Positions 21,213 through 32,607 of a stretch of DNA of 64,000 bases are shown here, in pieces. Origin of the DNA: Amanita rubescens. Taxonomy: Eukaryota; Basidiomycota; Agaricomycetes; Agaricales; Amanitaceae. Location of the stretch: contig WION01000005.1 in assembly GCA_015039365.1 (NCBI GenBank), positions 1 to 64,000 of the forward strand, given 5' to 3'. The notes below the pieces were generated by a model that was given only the letters and a program-made list of their open reading frames with translations, did not search any database and was not told the DNA's origin. Position 1 is the stretch's first letter. Each line of letters opens with the position of its first letter. Both the position numbers and the translations under genes were made by a program.

Positions 21213-23192
21213 CATAGTGACGGTCCCATATGGGACCGTCACTATGCACACAAGAAAAGGGCTTCTCTGCTTCATCCCACCTCCCCTGGTTCCGATATGT
21301 GGATGCTAGATTAGTCATGCTTGAAAGAGTGTTTGGATGGTGTGATCCAAGCTTTTCTTTTGTCAATTTCATGACTTGTACCTCAAGCTTCTCCTCCTCA
21401 TTCCAATTCCCAACATGATGAAATACAAGTGCAAATCTAACACACTCATCAACATAGTAGGCATCATCTGAGCTCAACTGTGCTGGATAATGGTAATTTG
21501 CCTTGATATGTGGGGCAAGCAGTCCACAAAACTCATAGTTGTCAATCTCATAATTCAACTCCACAGAGCATGCCAGCATGGCCCTTGTCATTGAAACCTG
21601 CCCATTGATTTCTATTCCTGGAATCCTGTTCCTGTTCCAGGAGTTCACCAATGGGTGAATTGAATACATTTTACCACTGTTCTTGATCAGAGAAAATGAT
21701 ATTAGTATTTCCATCCCAAGCTGAAATTGCATTTTATTCCATTCTCCTCTTCTATCCAAGCACAAGACATCACAATCCAACATCATCACTGACAGTGGGA
21801 GACCCAGTCTCTGTTCTGCTTCAATGTCCCTTTTTTTGTAGTTTTCTGCTGCATTCTTGAACAATTCTTCTGGTATGTTCTCATGATGCAGAAAAGCAAT
21901 TATCTTAAACAGTGTAATAGCATATTTTGCAGCATTAACTTCAGAATCCCTTCCCTTTGCAGCTCTTGCCTCAATCTCTTTCATTGAAATATCCCAAGTC
22001 CCATATGTAGATGATCCATAACCAGATGCTCCTTTGAAAGAGGGACTTGACATTAATTGACCATGATTTCTTACAAATAATTCCAAGTAGTGCTCAAGGG
22101 AGCAGCTGCATACCATCATGTATGCCCCTGCTTGATCAATTGCAAGTGGAATCCCACCCAGCTTTGATATAAGCTGCTTGGCCAAGGTTTCCATCTGCTC
22201 AGAAGTGTCATTTATCATGGCTGATTTGAACAGCAGTGATAGAGCCTCTTCTTCTTCCATTTCAAGAACTTCCATAGAATCCTCTGTGATCCTACACAAT
22301 TCAACATTCCTGCTTGTTATCAAAATATTTCCTCCAACTCCAGGTGGGATAAACTTCTCAACCACATGGTATCCACCATCTGCATCATCATATATCATCA
22401 ACCAATTTGACTTTCTAGAAATCCACTTGAGAGCAGATGCAGCTGAGGAGGCAGCTTCAGGAGTGGCATTATATGCCTGGGCAATCTGCCTGAGTCTGAG
22501 ATCAATAGCACTTTCTGAAGAAGCATCAATCCAAAATATGTCAGAAAATCTAAGATAACTCAATCATGCCATTTAGCTATAAAAGTGCAGTAACACTCAC
22601 AGATTTTCATGCTCTTCAATAAATTTGAGGCAAATCTGAGTTTTTCCAATGCCACCCATGCCATGCAAAAGAAATGATTTCCTTTTTCCTATGGAATTAG
22701 AGCAAAAATAATCCTTTAGCCGTCTTAGGTATATATCATGACCTGTGAACATAGTGCTTGGCTGCTGCAGAGGTAGTACAGCTGCTCCATGATTGATGAT
22801 TTGCTGAGGATTGCTATGATTATGGATATCTTCACACCAAGACAATAGTTACATACATGATAGTTCCCATATACCTCTATGAATTGGCCACCTGAAATAG
22901 AAAAATTCTGTGCTGCAGGAAAGTAGTCTCCACTGGTACTGGCCGAAATGATACTATTGTTTTGCTGAGGATTGCCATGATTATAGATATCTTCACACCA
23001 AGACAATAATTACATACATAATTCCCATGCACCTCTGTGAATTGACTATCTAAAATAGAAAAATCCTGGGCTGCATGAAAGTAGCCTCCACTTGTACTGG
23101 CCAAAATGATATTATTGTCCCTGTGGGATTGTTCACCTGTTATTTCATGGCTTCGGGTGATAGCACCCCTCCTGATTGAGAAGCAGATGCCC
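21208..23192 (-). CDS. NB-ARC/TPR NLR-like STAND NTPase, 3' end truncated
   Basis: Fungal NLR-type signalling ATPase, likely cytosolic, of the group tied to non-self recognition. Minus-strand order: N-terminal segment with the F(H/P)AAQ(D/N)FSI..QF.EV.GN motif (around 22885-23110), partly duplicated; then exon about 22830-22604 with P-loop GMGGIGKTQICLKF; intron with GTGAGTGTTACT donor and ATCTTAG acceptor (about 22603-22553); then a long exon with kinase-2 NWLMIYDDAD, RNBS-B GGNILITSRN, GLPL-like GGIPLAIDQAGAYM and a winged-helix region. It ends in about one TPR of the kinesin-light-chain type (LGSHHPNTLSSMTNLASTYR, NQGRWDEAEK). After WDEAEK the sequence changes abruptly and stops 17 codons later inside a 34-bp palindrome, whereas relatives normally carry many more TPRs. 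The start (ATG 23192, MGICFSIRRG) is tentative. Confidence 0.82.
21213..21246. other. 34-bp perfect palindrome at the NLR break point
   Basis: CATAGTGACGGTCCCAT followed immediately by its exact reverse complement, centre between 21229 and 21230. It lies where the TPR coding sequence is cut. Such a structure may mark a rearrangement junction or a transposon end. Confidence 0.95.
22805..23123 (-). repeat. ~160-bp tandem duplication of an exon-intron module in the NLR gene
   Basis: Two copies (about 22805-22965 and 22968-23123) share GAAAAATTCTG/GAAAAATCCTG, AAAGTAG(T/C)CTCCACT(G/T)GTACTGGCC, TATCTTCACACCAAGACAAT and GGATTGC(T/C)ATGATTAT. Each contains the end of the FSI..QF.EV.GN exon and the following short intron, so the module was duplicated in the N-terminal part of the gene. 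Confidence 0.8.
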
Positions 23193-24060
23193 ATGAGAGA
23201 AGAGTATACAGTGTTTGACAGTGTGGTTGTCAAGAAGAGAAAGCAGTTGTAACGCATGTCACACTCGGCACACTGGAAGCGTGGACCGGCAAAGACCGAC
23301 CGCACTGCAGCCTCGTTCTGGTTCCAAGACAAGACAACGGGTAAAAATCATCTCATGACTCAGAAACCTCGGAGCACAGTGCGAGACACACGTTCGAATC
23401 ACCGCTGCCATCTTTAAAAACGTCGTTTAGCGGCATATCTGGCTCTGGCTCTCCTTACCCAGCTATAGCTATCGGCGCGGCGCGTCGCCGGAAATCTCAA
23501 TGCATTTAGGGGAGATATATCCTTTCCACGATGACGATACTGCACGCAGTCCGAGATCTCGGAGACTACTAACTTGGATAATCCGAGTCAAGACAAAGGC
23601 TCAAGTGCGACGACACGTATTGAAAAGGAGGACATAATTGGAGGCGGCGAAGTTGTCACGGTCATCGATAGGGTCGGCAGGGAGGTTCAACGAAGGTAAG
23701 CTGTCTCTAACAAGCCGTTTATTCTGCTGACGATCGTAGTAGATCTGTGATCGCCGCTGGAGAACAGCATCGTAACAAGGGCCTTCAAGTTGTTGTTAGT
23801 CTTCGACGCAATCTTGGGATGTGCCCGTTCTTGCATGGTGCAGAGTAATACACGTAGAGAGGCGCAGGTTCACATTACCCGACGCTACCAACGCGAGGTG
23901 TGCTACGGTAATGGAAGAGCTAGCGCCGCAACAGGCATGAATACAATACCTGAAGGCCTCAACAAGTACTAGTATTTTGAACATACACTTTTGAACAGTT
24001 GTACTACGCTACAATCTCACATATATATCTATAAACACTGTATAACGGGGTATACGTGGG
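23193..24060. other. intergenic
   Basis: Upstream of the NLR gene and downstream of the WDR20-like gene. A GTTCGAATC motif near 23392 resembles a tRNA B box but no cloverleaf folds around it. No gene recognised. Confidence 0.45.
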
Positions 24061-26154
24061 TTATATCTCATCGTGCCCGACATGACTCCTAGTCTTTGGC
24101 GACAACCGGGATTTCAGCGCAAGCGGTCGTATCCACAGCTTGATATGACCTGATTTTGTCGAGGTCAACACCGAGCGTGGTAAGAAAGCAACGTCCGACA
24201 GGAGATCGCTTTCGATAGGTTTGATCTGCCCATTTCATTAAACAATTTGAATTAAATCATATTATACACAGAAGAGCTTACCAAAACAGGCTGAACGATT
24301 GCAATTTCGTTTCGAGAGGGAGCGGGATGATAACGTGGGGATGTTTCGTTGTAGGGATTTGTTACCGGCAAAACTTGCGCCGAACGGTCTCTTCGGAATG
24401 CGAGAGAAAGAGAGGATGAGACAGACATCCGGTGGGGTTGCGACGTCTGAATCACTTTTTAATGAATCACAAGAGAACGTAAGAGTAAAATACTATTCAC
24501 CTGTGCCTTGGGACGATGCAGAGCTCCACTGAAGAAATCCCACTACATAGTGCATCAATTCTTCCGTGTGGTTTGAGAGGTTTTCTTTATACTGACCAAG
24601 ATGAGCTTGTTATCTTCTCCGACACTGCCGAATCGATACGACCGTCCATCGCAATGAAGTTCATCAAATGCTACAGCCGAAACAAATGAAGAATGGCCTT
24701 GACAGCGGGCGACGACACGTTGTTCCCAAGGAGAAAAAATGGTTACCAGATCATCTTGACCACCTGTCTTGATTTCCATTAGCGATATGGGTATTAGGCA
24801 AAGAGAAAGGGAGGGATACGATGATGAAACGACCATCGGGCGACCATGAGACGCAGGTGAGTGCCCCAAAGTACGAAGCGTAGCAATCAACCAATCTAAT
24901 AAAACAATCAGATACGTCGACGGGTTACACAAGCAAACTTACTGTTCCGACATGGCATCAATAACTCTCAGACACCCGTCTTCAGATATGGCGGCCACGT
25001 ATTTCACATCTGGAGAAAATACAAAGTCTGGGAGTATGCATCAGACGACATGTCGGTTGTGTTTCTCTCGAAGATCTGGGCACCTCACCAACGATCTTTC
25101 GATGCGAGACTCGCCAATGGCTTACAGGATTCTTCGCCACCTTTTCTTTCTCCGTCTTATCGGAATGATTTCCAGACATGACTGGATGCCATGAAGGCAT
25201 TGTGACGACAATACTATCTGTCGGATCCCATTGATGGGCATCACAGGGAGGAGGAATAAATGCGCCGTCTTCGCGTTCCTTGTCATAGGCAATGATGGTG
25301 CCATCGGCGTGAGAGACGAGGAACAGGGTTGGAGAAGCAGGAACCCAGCGAACGGCAGTACATGGCGAGTTGGTTATGCAGCCCTTGCAGTTATGTAATT
25401 AGTAAAAAGTCATTCGCATGTAGATCTGCATACCTGCTTGTTCAGACGGCCATATCGAGAGGATATGGGATCTGTCGGGACGTGTCAGATGCGGAAGGAT
25501 ATATGCAGATATCGGTTACCGAGCCATACGAGGTCCCCAGTCGCGAAGCCAATGATAATGTCAAAATGCTCCGGAGAGGCTGTATACAGATTGACATCGT
25601 GGCACGTTGGGTATGCCGAGAACGTGATTTTCGAGAGTGGTTCCTTGAATAGAGACGTGGCGTGAGCGGAAAAAAATGTGGACGAGGTGAGAGGTTACCT
25701 TTGACTTTGTTCCGGCCTCTACCCATATAAAACACTTTGCCAAATTGTAGAAGATAAAGGTAGCATCACCTTGCTTTGATTGGAGTGTTCTAGAGAGGCC
25801 CTCGGCAGTCTGAATACGAGTGATGAAAGTGGAAGAAGAAGTCTTGATGTTATGCCTGGGCCGGGCTGTTGAACGCTTCTTTGCTGGGTGTGCAAAGAGA
25901 TCTGGTGCCGAGTCTGGAGTCGAGGAGTCGTCTTGATCGCCCAAGTCGCTGTTGGTGGCATCGTCGCGGTCGCGAGGTCTCGCACCGAGCAACTGTGCGA
26001 AAGCGGGAGTTGGACCTTGTTGTCTGGCGGGGAATCGAACGGCGACAGACGCGATGTTGGTTGGGAATACCGGGAGAGCGTTGGGTGGGTATATGAGTTC
26101 CTCAGCGACAGTGTAGACGCCTTCTGGTGCGACGAAGGAAAGGTCAGTTTCCAT
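24061..26154 (-). CDS. creC: WD40 protein, WDR20/CreC (DMWD) family
   Basis: Regulatory WD40 protein; fungal CreC binds the deubiquitinase CreB in carbon catabolite repression and WDR20 activates USP12/46. Start ATG 26154 ([20 protein letters not shown]). Exon 1 26154-25699, intron 25698-25644, exon 2 from 25643 ([34 protein letters not shown]), then several short introns. Later exons give [80 protein letters not shown] and [20 protein letters not shown], which are the diagnostic blocks of the family. The last exon ([21 protein letters not shown]) ends at the stop 24063-24061. All junctions keep frame, so the gene looks functional. It is divergently paired with dynactin p62 across 339 bp. Confidence 0.92.
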
Positions 26155-26493
26155 GTTGCGGACCGGCGTACATGTTTACCCGCACTACATAACATATTGT
26201 CACTACACTATCCGTCACCCTTTATACTATGTATTGTTTTTGGATCATTGAAGATGCTAGTTGGTATCGGGCTGCAAGTAACCGATCGCCATTTTGATTG
26301 CGCAAGTCAACTGGATCGAGTACGGTTATATATAAAAATCGGTGCAATTCGCCAAGAGTTACTATCTAACTGAACTTCTCTACGTTCTTGGAACATAGAA
26401 AAATATGAAAGACTTTGAGCCAGCAGAATCAAAGTCACAATACAAGTCACACATGTCCAACGTCGATCTACTTACAAAGGGCAGGCATTAGAC
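26155..26493. promoter_or_regulatory. shared divergent promoter region
   Basis: 339 bp separate the start codons of the WDR20/CreC homologue (minus) and dynactin subunit 4 (plus). GTTATATATAAAAATC at 26325-26340 is a candidate TATA region for the plus-strand gene. The short head-to-head spacing suggests a bidirectional promoter. Confidence 0.6.
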
Positions 26494-28252
26494 ATGCCTC
26501 CCTCAGTTTACTACCACTGCCCTTGCCTCGCACCATCACCAGTTCCTCCTCCACCACACCTTCCGTCTTCCGCATTCAGCTTTCACCCGTTGCACACCCT
26601 CTTTTTCTGCGAAGAATGCGACGCAATTCGATGCAACCGCTGCGTCGCAATCGAAGTCTCTACCTATTACTGCCCCAACTGTCTCTTTGAAGTTCCTTCT
26701 GCCAGTGTCCGTGCAGAGAAGAATAGATGCGCTCGCAATTGCTTCCATTGCCCGATTTGCCGGAATACCCTCTCTGTCGTCCCTTCAGACCCTCCAGATT
26801 CTGACCGTCTCTCTGTCCCTGCCTCTGCCGTCGGTGAACCCCCGTTTTATTTATATTGTAACCATTGTCGTTGGGACTCTGCAGAAATCGGTATCGTGTT
26901 CGAGAAACCAACAGGATTGGCAGCCCAGTTACAAAGACACGAAGATTCTGCTCCCGATTCCCTTGAATTCGACAGACTAAAGGAGCACTTTGAACCGTTT
27001 ATACGCGCCTCTAACCTATCCGCAAGTACTTCTGCCCACCCCAGTAGCGCAGCCCACTCCCTACATCTCTACTCTTCCTCCATCACAGCCGCAGCCTCAG
27101 CCGCTTTGGCCCGTGATATTTCAGGTGTGGCAAAGTACACTCCATCACTCGCTAGGAGCGCGTCAAGCAGAAGCGGCCGGGATCGTTCTGCGAACAAGGA
27201 CGAGATGCCAGATTACAGAAGCCGCCTGGATATCTCCACGGCAAGCATTGTTGGAAGTGGCGGAGGCGATGCCGATGTCGAGTTTATGAAGCATGTAGAG
27301 AACGTCGGTGACGTTGCTAGTTTGGAACAGAGGTGGGAGAGCAGCTGGGCGACTTCATTGAGAACTAGGTAAATGCGCTCTCCCCCCACGCTGCTATCAA
27401 GCTGATGCTGTTCTAGGGACCTCAGGCCTCTTCGGATACCCCTTCATTCAAAACGCTCAAAACGGTGTCCAGTGTGTACGCATATCCTCATCAAACCAGA
27501 ACAAAAGGCCCAATCGGTCCGCTACAAAATCAAACTCGTCGCTGCCAATTACCTCCCAGCCATCACCGTTGCCCTTCCTCACACATTCCCTACTCCAGAT
27601 ACCGTCAAACAGGCCTTGGTAAAGACAACGTCGTCATCAGCTGCTAACGACCCATCCAATGTGGGGCTACATCCAGGAGAGACGTACTCCTTCCACCTAG
27701 CCTTAACCAACCCTCTTTATGATCCTATACAACTTCGGTTGGCAACACCACGTATGCACTCTGCAACGCAGGAAAAAGTCCGTCGCCCTCCCTTTGGAGT
27801 TTCTTTACCCACTTCGACTTTCACTGTTGCTGCATTTGCTGAAGCGTGGGAGTACGACGAAGATGAAGAGATGTACTGGACAGATGAGGACGAGTTTGGT
27901 CCGAACAAGGGGAGTAGGGTAAAGGACAAGTCGAAAGCCAAGACAAAGGCGGTCGGCGTGTTGGAAAAAAGAGCAAACACTACGATTGTGGGCGGCGAGG
28001 TTATTATTGGCAAGGAAGCACGCGGAAGGTTAAAGGTAAGCTGCCTGAAATGATTTGTGTTCCGCTATTGACGAGCCGAAATAGTTTATCATGCTCGTTC
28101 AATATACATATCGGTCAGACGACCCTGCGCCGTCGGAGAGTAATGATGGGGGTGAGGCAGACACGAAGAGACCAAGCAAGTCTCCAGAGACAAAAACATT
28201 TGAGTTTTATACGGTAGTGGATCTTGGTGACATTGTGCCCAAGGAGGGATAG
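26494..28252 (+). CDS. dynactin subunit 4 (p62)
   Basis: Component of the pointed-end complex of dynactin, which links dynein to cargo on microtubules. Three exons: 26494-27368, 27417-28035 and 28085-28252, introns of 48 and 49 nt; spliced length 553 aa, in the range of fungal p62. The N-terminal zinc-binding region has the typical cysteine pairs: CEECDAIRCNRCVAIEV, YYCPNCLFEVPSASV, CARNCFHCPICRNTL and YCNHCRWDSAEIGIVFEKPT. The C-terminal part carries CPVCTHILIKPEQK, a beta-rich segment and an acidic insertion (YDEDEEMYWTDEDEFG), ending FEFYTVVDLGDIVPKEG. Start chosen at MPPSVYYHCPCLAP because the first Cys pair follows directly. Gene appears intact. Confidence 0.95.
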
Positions 28253-28474
28253 GTTATACTAATAGACGCTATTGTTTGACGACCAGCAAACTAGGGTTAG
28301 GGTTTGCCCCCCCCATTTGAACAGCCTCATCGTCAAGGACACTCTTTCCTGACCTGTAGTCTCATAGCCGGCCTTGGGACTCGTCCATTCCTTCTCTTTA
28401 TATTGCCAGGTGCAAACCAGCACGCAGTTTCAAGGAAATCAACGAAAAGTTTGCAGGCGCAGGCGCACTGTTAC
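28253..28474. other. intergenic / 5' UTR of 28475 gene
   Basis: Contains CTAGGGTTAGGGTTTG at about 28291 and a C8 run. The frame of the next gene extends upstream to an ATG at 28304, but that part looks like leader sequence. Confidence 0.4.
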
Positions 28475-29506
28475 ATGGTCCCACAAACCGACTCCTCTGA
28501 ACAACGACTGGAGGCTGGTCCTCTGCCACGAAAGCGGGGCGAAATCGGATTCGTTGACGGTGTTCATGACCAGTTGAATTTACAACCCCCACCAACGGCA
28601 GTCCTTCTCTCACCTCGACACCCCGCGGACCGAGATAGCGACGTCGAAGCGCAGATTACCTCTCCCACCACGAATATCCCAATCACACCCGTCGTACCCC
28701 AAACAAGCACTGCCAATGCCCCAGATACGCCCAACACCGCTGCTAAAAAATCGAAATGCTTGCCCACATTAGGCGGCGTAGGATTGATCACATGGTCCGT
28801 TTTCGGTCTTCAAGTCCTATTCGTCGGCGGGACGATCGGGGCATGGGTATTAGCCGCCCACGCATTGAACAAGAACAATTCAAATTCTGGAGCTAATAGT
28901 AATATTGGAGGCAGCACTCTCGTGATATTCCTTCACACCATTTTTACCGTCGCCCTCCTCGTACAGCTCGTATTCGTCGAACGGTCCATATACAGGATAC
29001 GTGCAGAACGGTATTCTTACCTGCACCCTGGTGAAATCCTACCTTCTGTTCGGATCCGCGGACGACTTCCGGCACCTTTTATCGCGTTTGCGCCTTGGAA
29101 TAGACCGCCGCTGCCGACGTATGCAGCTGCGTTGGCGCAGAGCGGTGTAGGCACAGGGGACGTGGAGGATCATCTCATTGCTGCGCCTCCCCCTCCTGCT
29201 TATGGCAACACGCGGGGGAGCAGGCTTCTCTTACAAGGACATATAAGGGATAGTCTCAGGGCGCAAGTTCAACGGCCCGATAGTGCCCTCAGTTATATTA
29301 ACGTCGTGCCGCCGGGTGAACCTGATCCGATGAGTTACGAGCAGTTTGTGCAGGCGCTGCGGGATGGTCAGACGCAGCAGAGTAGTGAGCAAGAGGCGGC
29401 GCGGGATGATGCCGATAGAGATCGAAGGCGCGATGAGACGCTCGCACAGCTGCAGAGTTCAGCTCCTTCATCTGCAAGTGTAGACCAACATGATCACCAA
29501 CGGTGA
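28475..29506 (+). CDS. predicted two-helix membrane protein
   Basis: Family not named with certainty; resembles conserved agaricomycete membrane proteins of unknown function. Single exon. I prefer ATG 28475 (MVPQTDSSEQRLEAGPLPRK) over 28304 because the upstream 57 residues look untranslated. About 343 residues: polar Pro/Thr-rich N-terminus, transmembrane helix 1 (LITWSVFGLQVLFVGGTIGA, residues ~105-130), an Asn/Ser/Gly loop, helix 2 (LVIFLHTIFTVALLVQLVFV, ~148-168), then a long soluble C-terminus with Pro-rich APPPPAYG, a conserved-looking MSYEQFVQALRDGQ and a charged tail. Two closely spaced helices suggest a hairpin with both termini on the same side. Same orientation as dynactin p62. Confidence 0.75.
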   Translation: MVPQTDSSEQRLEAGPLPRKRGEIGFVDGVHDQLNLQPPPTAVLLSPRHPADRDSDVEAQITSPTTNIPITPVVPQTSTANAPDTPNTAAKKSKCLPTLGGVGLITWSVFGLQVLFVGGTIGAWVLAAHALNKNNSNSGANSNIGGSTLVIFLHTIFTVALLVQLVFVERSIYRIRAERYSYLHPGEILPSVRIRGRLPAPFIAFAPWNRPPLPTYAAALAQSGVGTGDVEDHLIAAPPPPAYGNTRGSRLLLQGHIRDSLRAQVQRPDSALSYINVVPPGEPDPMSYEQFVQALRDGQTQQSSEQEAARDDADRDRRRDETLAQLQSSAPSSASVDQHDHQR

Positions 29507-30286
29507 ACGAATGACGCTCCGGGGTCCTGGTGAAACCGCGAAAAAAGGTACGCATATTGTGATATTTGGAAAACGTGAATAGACTAATGGAGGCATATCC
29601 AGATTTGTTTTCATTCATTCATTTTGCTCGTTGATGTGCCTTGCATGCTTGTTGTGTTGTTAGTCAGAATCTCCTGTGTTCTGCTGTACATTTTGTATCG
29701 CTTGTGTCGAAACTTTGAGCTTAAAGGGCCTGGCCTCACTATAGGCTTTTGACGCTGCACCGGCGGCCGACTGCCCAGACATTTATGACCAGACGGCACA
29801 GGTATTAGTACTCTGAGTCTAAGTAACCACTGGCCAAGGCCTAGCCAGCGCTAGGCATTTGGCATAGAAGGTGGGCGTGGCGCGCCCTAGACCCTGGCCC
29901 TGGCGAGACGGGACGCTCCCACTATCTCGGACCTATTCGGTATGCATTCATGTTCCCAGGAACGATGATTGGCTACAGATGTCATATGCAGAACCCCACT
30001 AGGCAATCGCCGCTGTCATACCACTTACCCTTTTATACATCCTCCGCTATCAGCAGCCTCAAACGAGTCATGATGGCTTCCGACCCTTAGGCTTCCGTCC
30101 AATGACTCATTCCCAGCGGCTAGATGACCAATCCAGAGGGAAATAGTACAGCCGAAATCGAAACATTGATAAAACATTCATCAACTTCACCTCAAAAACT
30201 ACTTCCTCTCCGCATTACCCGTCAGGGGGCGTTCGCTGCGCGCCCCGAAAAGTGACTCATAACCTCGTCTGTCGGGGTAGCAAACC
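29507..30286. other. intergenic
   Basis: 3' region of the membrane-protein gene and upstream region of the arrestin-like gene. TTGGCATAGA/CTAGGCATTTGGC near 29845 and GGCGCGCC near 29880. No gene recognised. Confidence 0.4.
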
Positions 30287-31825
30287 ATGTTACCCGAATA
30301 TTCTCCTTCCCCGCCTGCCCCGGCATATTCTATGGAGCCCTCTGCAGACGAACAACGGCTGGAGCTCGCACCCCGTCAAGGTAGGAATGGGTCTTCATTA
30401 TCGAGCACCTTCATCAAAAGACTTGGCAAGGCCACTTTGGTCTTGCACGATCAAGAAGACGATGTCCAAATCCCGTCGTATGAACGGAATAGTATCGTCC
30501 GCGGCTCCCTTTGCTTTGACGATCCTACCAATATTACCGACGTCATTGTAAAGGTGCGCTTTATATATTATGTACAGGTGGCATATGATCGATTAAGCAG
30601 GTTCTCTCCTGTATCGGTTATATATAGATCCGTGGTACGATTGAGACGACGCTGAGCGAATTCGGGGCGAGAACGAAGCGGATTATGAATAACAACTACA
30701 CGCTGTGGAAAAGCGCGGACGCTACGCGCTCGACTTGCCCCAATCAATTAGCCTTTTGTTGCCCTCTTCCTTCAACTTATGTAGAGGATCAAGAAGAGAA
30801 ACAACTTCCGCCGTCATTTCACCTTTTCATTCCTGGATTCTATGTCAAACTTTATTATTGCCTCACAATTGAGGTCATTCGTACGCGCCGTTGGAAAGTG
30901 GATTTCTGGCCTTCAGTTCAGAGGTAGGCTATCATTTAATTATTTCACGAGATTCTGCGGCTGACGATAGACGTGCTTCCAGGGACTGTGTAGCTTTCAA
31001 TTACTGCCCTAGGTCGCGCCCGAACAGGCCTATCGTACATATACCCGATTTCCTCTGCTCTGTAAAAACGCTACCAGAAGAGTGGTATCAAGCAACTTCA
31101 ACCTTAAAAACGCGACCATACTGGGCACCGGGTCGAACTCGGGAGCCGCTACATTGCCATGTAAGTCCTTATACTCTCGTAGCGAGAAGATACTCATTTT
31201 TTGGTTCAGTTCTTCATACCAAGTGTGCGTGTATTCGGTGTCTCGGATACCATCCCCTTCCATATCCAGCTTAACGGACCAATTTCATCTCTTTGCGATT
31301 TCTTCCCGCCCGACGCTCTCCAACGAATAACGTCTTCGGACTCGTCCCTTTCTGCCCTTTCTACCATCTCCAGCATCGCAACAGCCAAGTCTAGTCGAGC
31401 GGCTAATGCATTGCAAGCACTCCAACCATGTGTTCGAGTCCTGCTAATTCGGCAGGTTGTAGTCAACCGTGATGGCATCAAGGTCTGGAGAAATTCAAAC
31501 ATTGGGCGGGGTATCGTGCGGCCTCTACCACCACCGCATATCCGTGACAGGTGCTTGGGCACTAGAGAAGAAAATCTAGACTGGACGGGTCACATCAAGT
31601 GCAATGAAGACGTCGAGGGAGGGAGCTTTGTTACTAGTTCGGTCCACGTACAGGTTCGTCGTTTACTTGTCGAGCAAATTTTAGGGAGACTGAATGACGT
31701 TAAAAAAACAGTATTTTATGACTTTGGTTTTCACACCGCCAGACCCTCGCAAGTCGCCTTTCATAGAACTCACTATCAATATACCCATCAAACTCGTTTC
31801 AGACTCGTATTCTGAGGCTGGTTAG
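30287..31825 (+). CDS. arrestin-like protein
   Basis: Alpha-arrestin-like adaptor, a family that in fungi recruits ubiquitin ligases to membrane transporters. Start ATG 30287 (MLPEYSPSPPAPAYSMEPSA), the usual PPEYS..PAPAYS opening of basidiomycete members. Five or six exons. Exon 1 ends ..ITDVIVK before a GTGCGC donor; later exons give IETTLSEFGARTKRIMNNNY, LPPSFHLFIPGFYVKLYYCL, then an intron near 30927-30981, FNYCPRSRPNRPIVHIPDFL, WYQATSTLKTRPYW, an intron near 31159-31208, FFIPSVRVFGVSDTIPFHIQ and, after the last intron (about 31653-31710), TLVFTPPDPRKSPFIELTIN and PIKLVSDSYSEAG before the stop 31823-31825. Both beta-sandwich lobes are present. The frame is continuous across the introns, so probably functional. 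Confidence 0.88.
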
Positions 31826-32017
31826 CTTTTACTTTAATCTGTTCAATATGCTATTATATATGCTGCTACCTGTATTCAACTACTCGTCAGATAAGCTGGG
31901 ACTATTTCTTTAAACTACTGTACATACCCTGTCGAAAACACCCTAAGTTACTGTTGTAAATTAGAACAACTCTCATGTCTGTCAATAATAAAAGTACGAT
32001 ATTTTTTCCCGGTACAA

Positions 32018-32112
32018 ATAGTTCTCGAGAACCGTCCCCCACGCCCCCGCGGTTTTCTTACACCAGCACCCCCATGACTTTTTAGAACGCCCGCTACGCC
32101 CTCGCCCTAATT
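32018..32112 (-). repeat. isolated copy of the 7986-8620 minisatellite unit
   Basis: In reverse complement it reads GGCGAGGGCGTAGCGGGCG, then TCATGGGGGTGCTGGTGTAA, GAAAACCGCGGGGGCG and GGTTCTCGAGAACTATT, matching the array unit including its GGTTCT..AGAACC palindrome. It lies 24 kb from the array and in opposite orientation. Confidence 0.8.
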
Positions 32113-32607
32113 TTTATGGAAGAGGGAAGTATATATCAACTTTTGAAGGAATCCGAGTACAATGTTGTCGTGCTATGCATCTTGCTTCGTTGATATGGGT
32201 TTGTTGCACGAGATATACCAGAGTATGAGCTTAAGTCCGAATCCCAGAAAGCTATCCAGGGAGGCTATTCTACCAGGCCATATGGCCATCCTGATACATA
32301 AAGTGCCTGTTACATTAGCAAAACGTCTGATACATAACTGCTGATATAACAGGCGTGGGAAGCTCAATACTACTTGGGCATTTCGCCTCCACGGCCACTT
32401 GATTGTGGGAATATATGCTCCCGCCGGCCGCAGGGCGCGCGCGCCAGGCGTCGCTTTCCATATATAGCATTGCATTTTCGTGTACCAAATTCAGCTGTTC
32501 TCATTTCTGGCCAAACTGCTACATTGAACCCTGATAGGAAATGGATTAAACAAAGCCTAATCGTCACATCTCATGTATAAAACCATTATTTGCTGAAAAT
32601 GACGAGT

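Noticed and set aside
23380..23410. GTTCGAATC resembling a tRNA B box
   Set aside because: The T-arm halves do not pair and no acceptor stem or A box fits around it.
28288..28305. TTAGGGTTAGGGTTT-like telomere motif
   Set aside because: Only about two units between two ordinary genes; too short to be an interstitial telomere.
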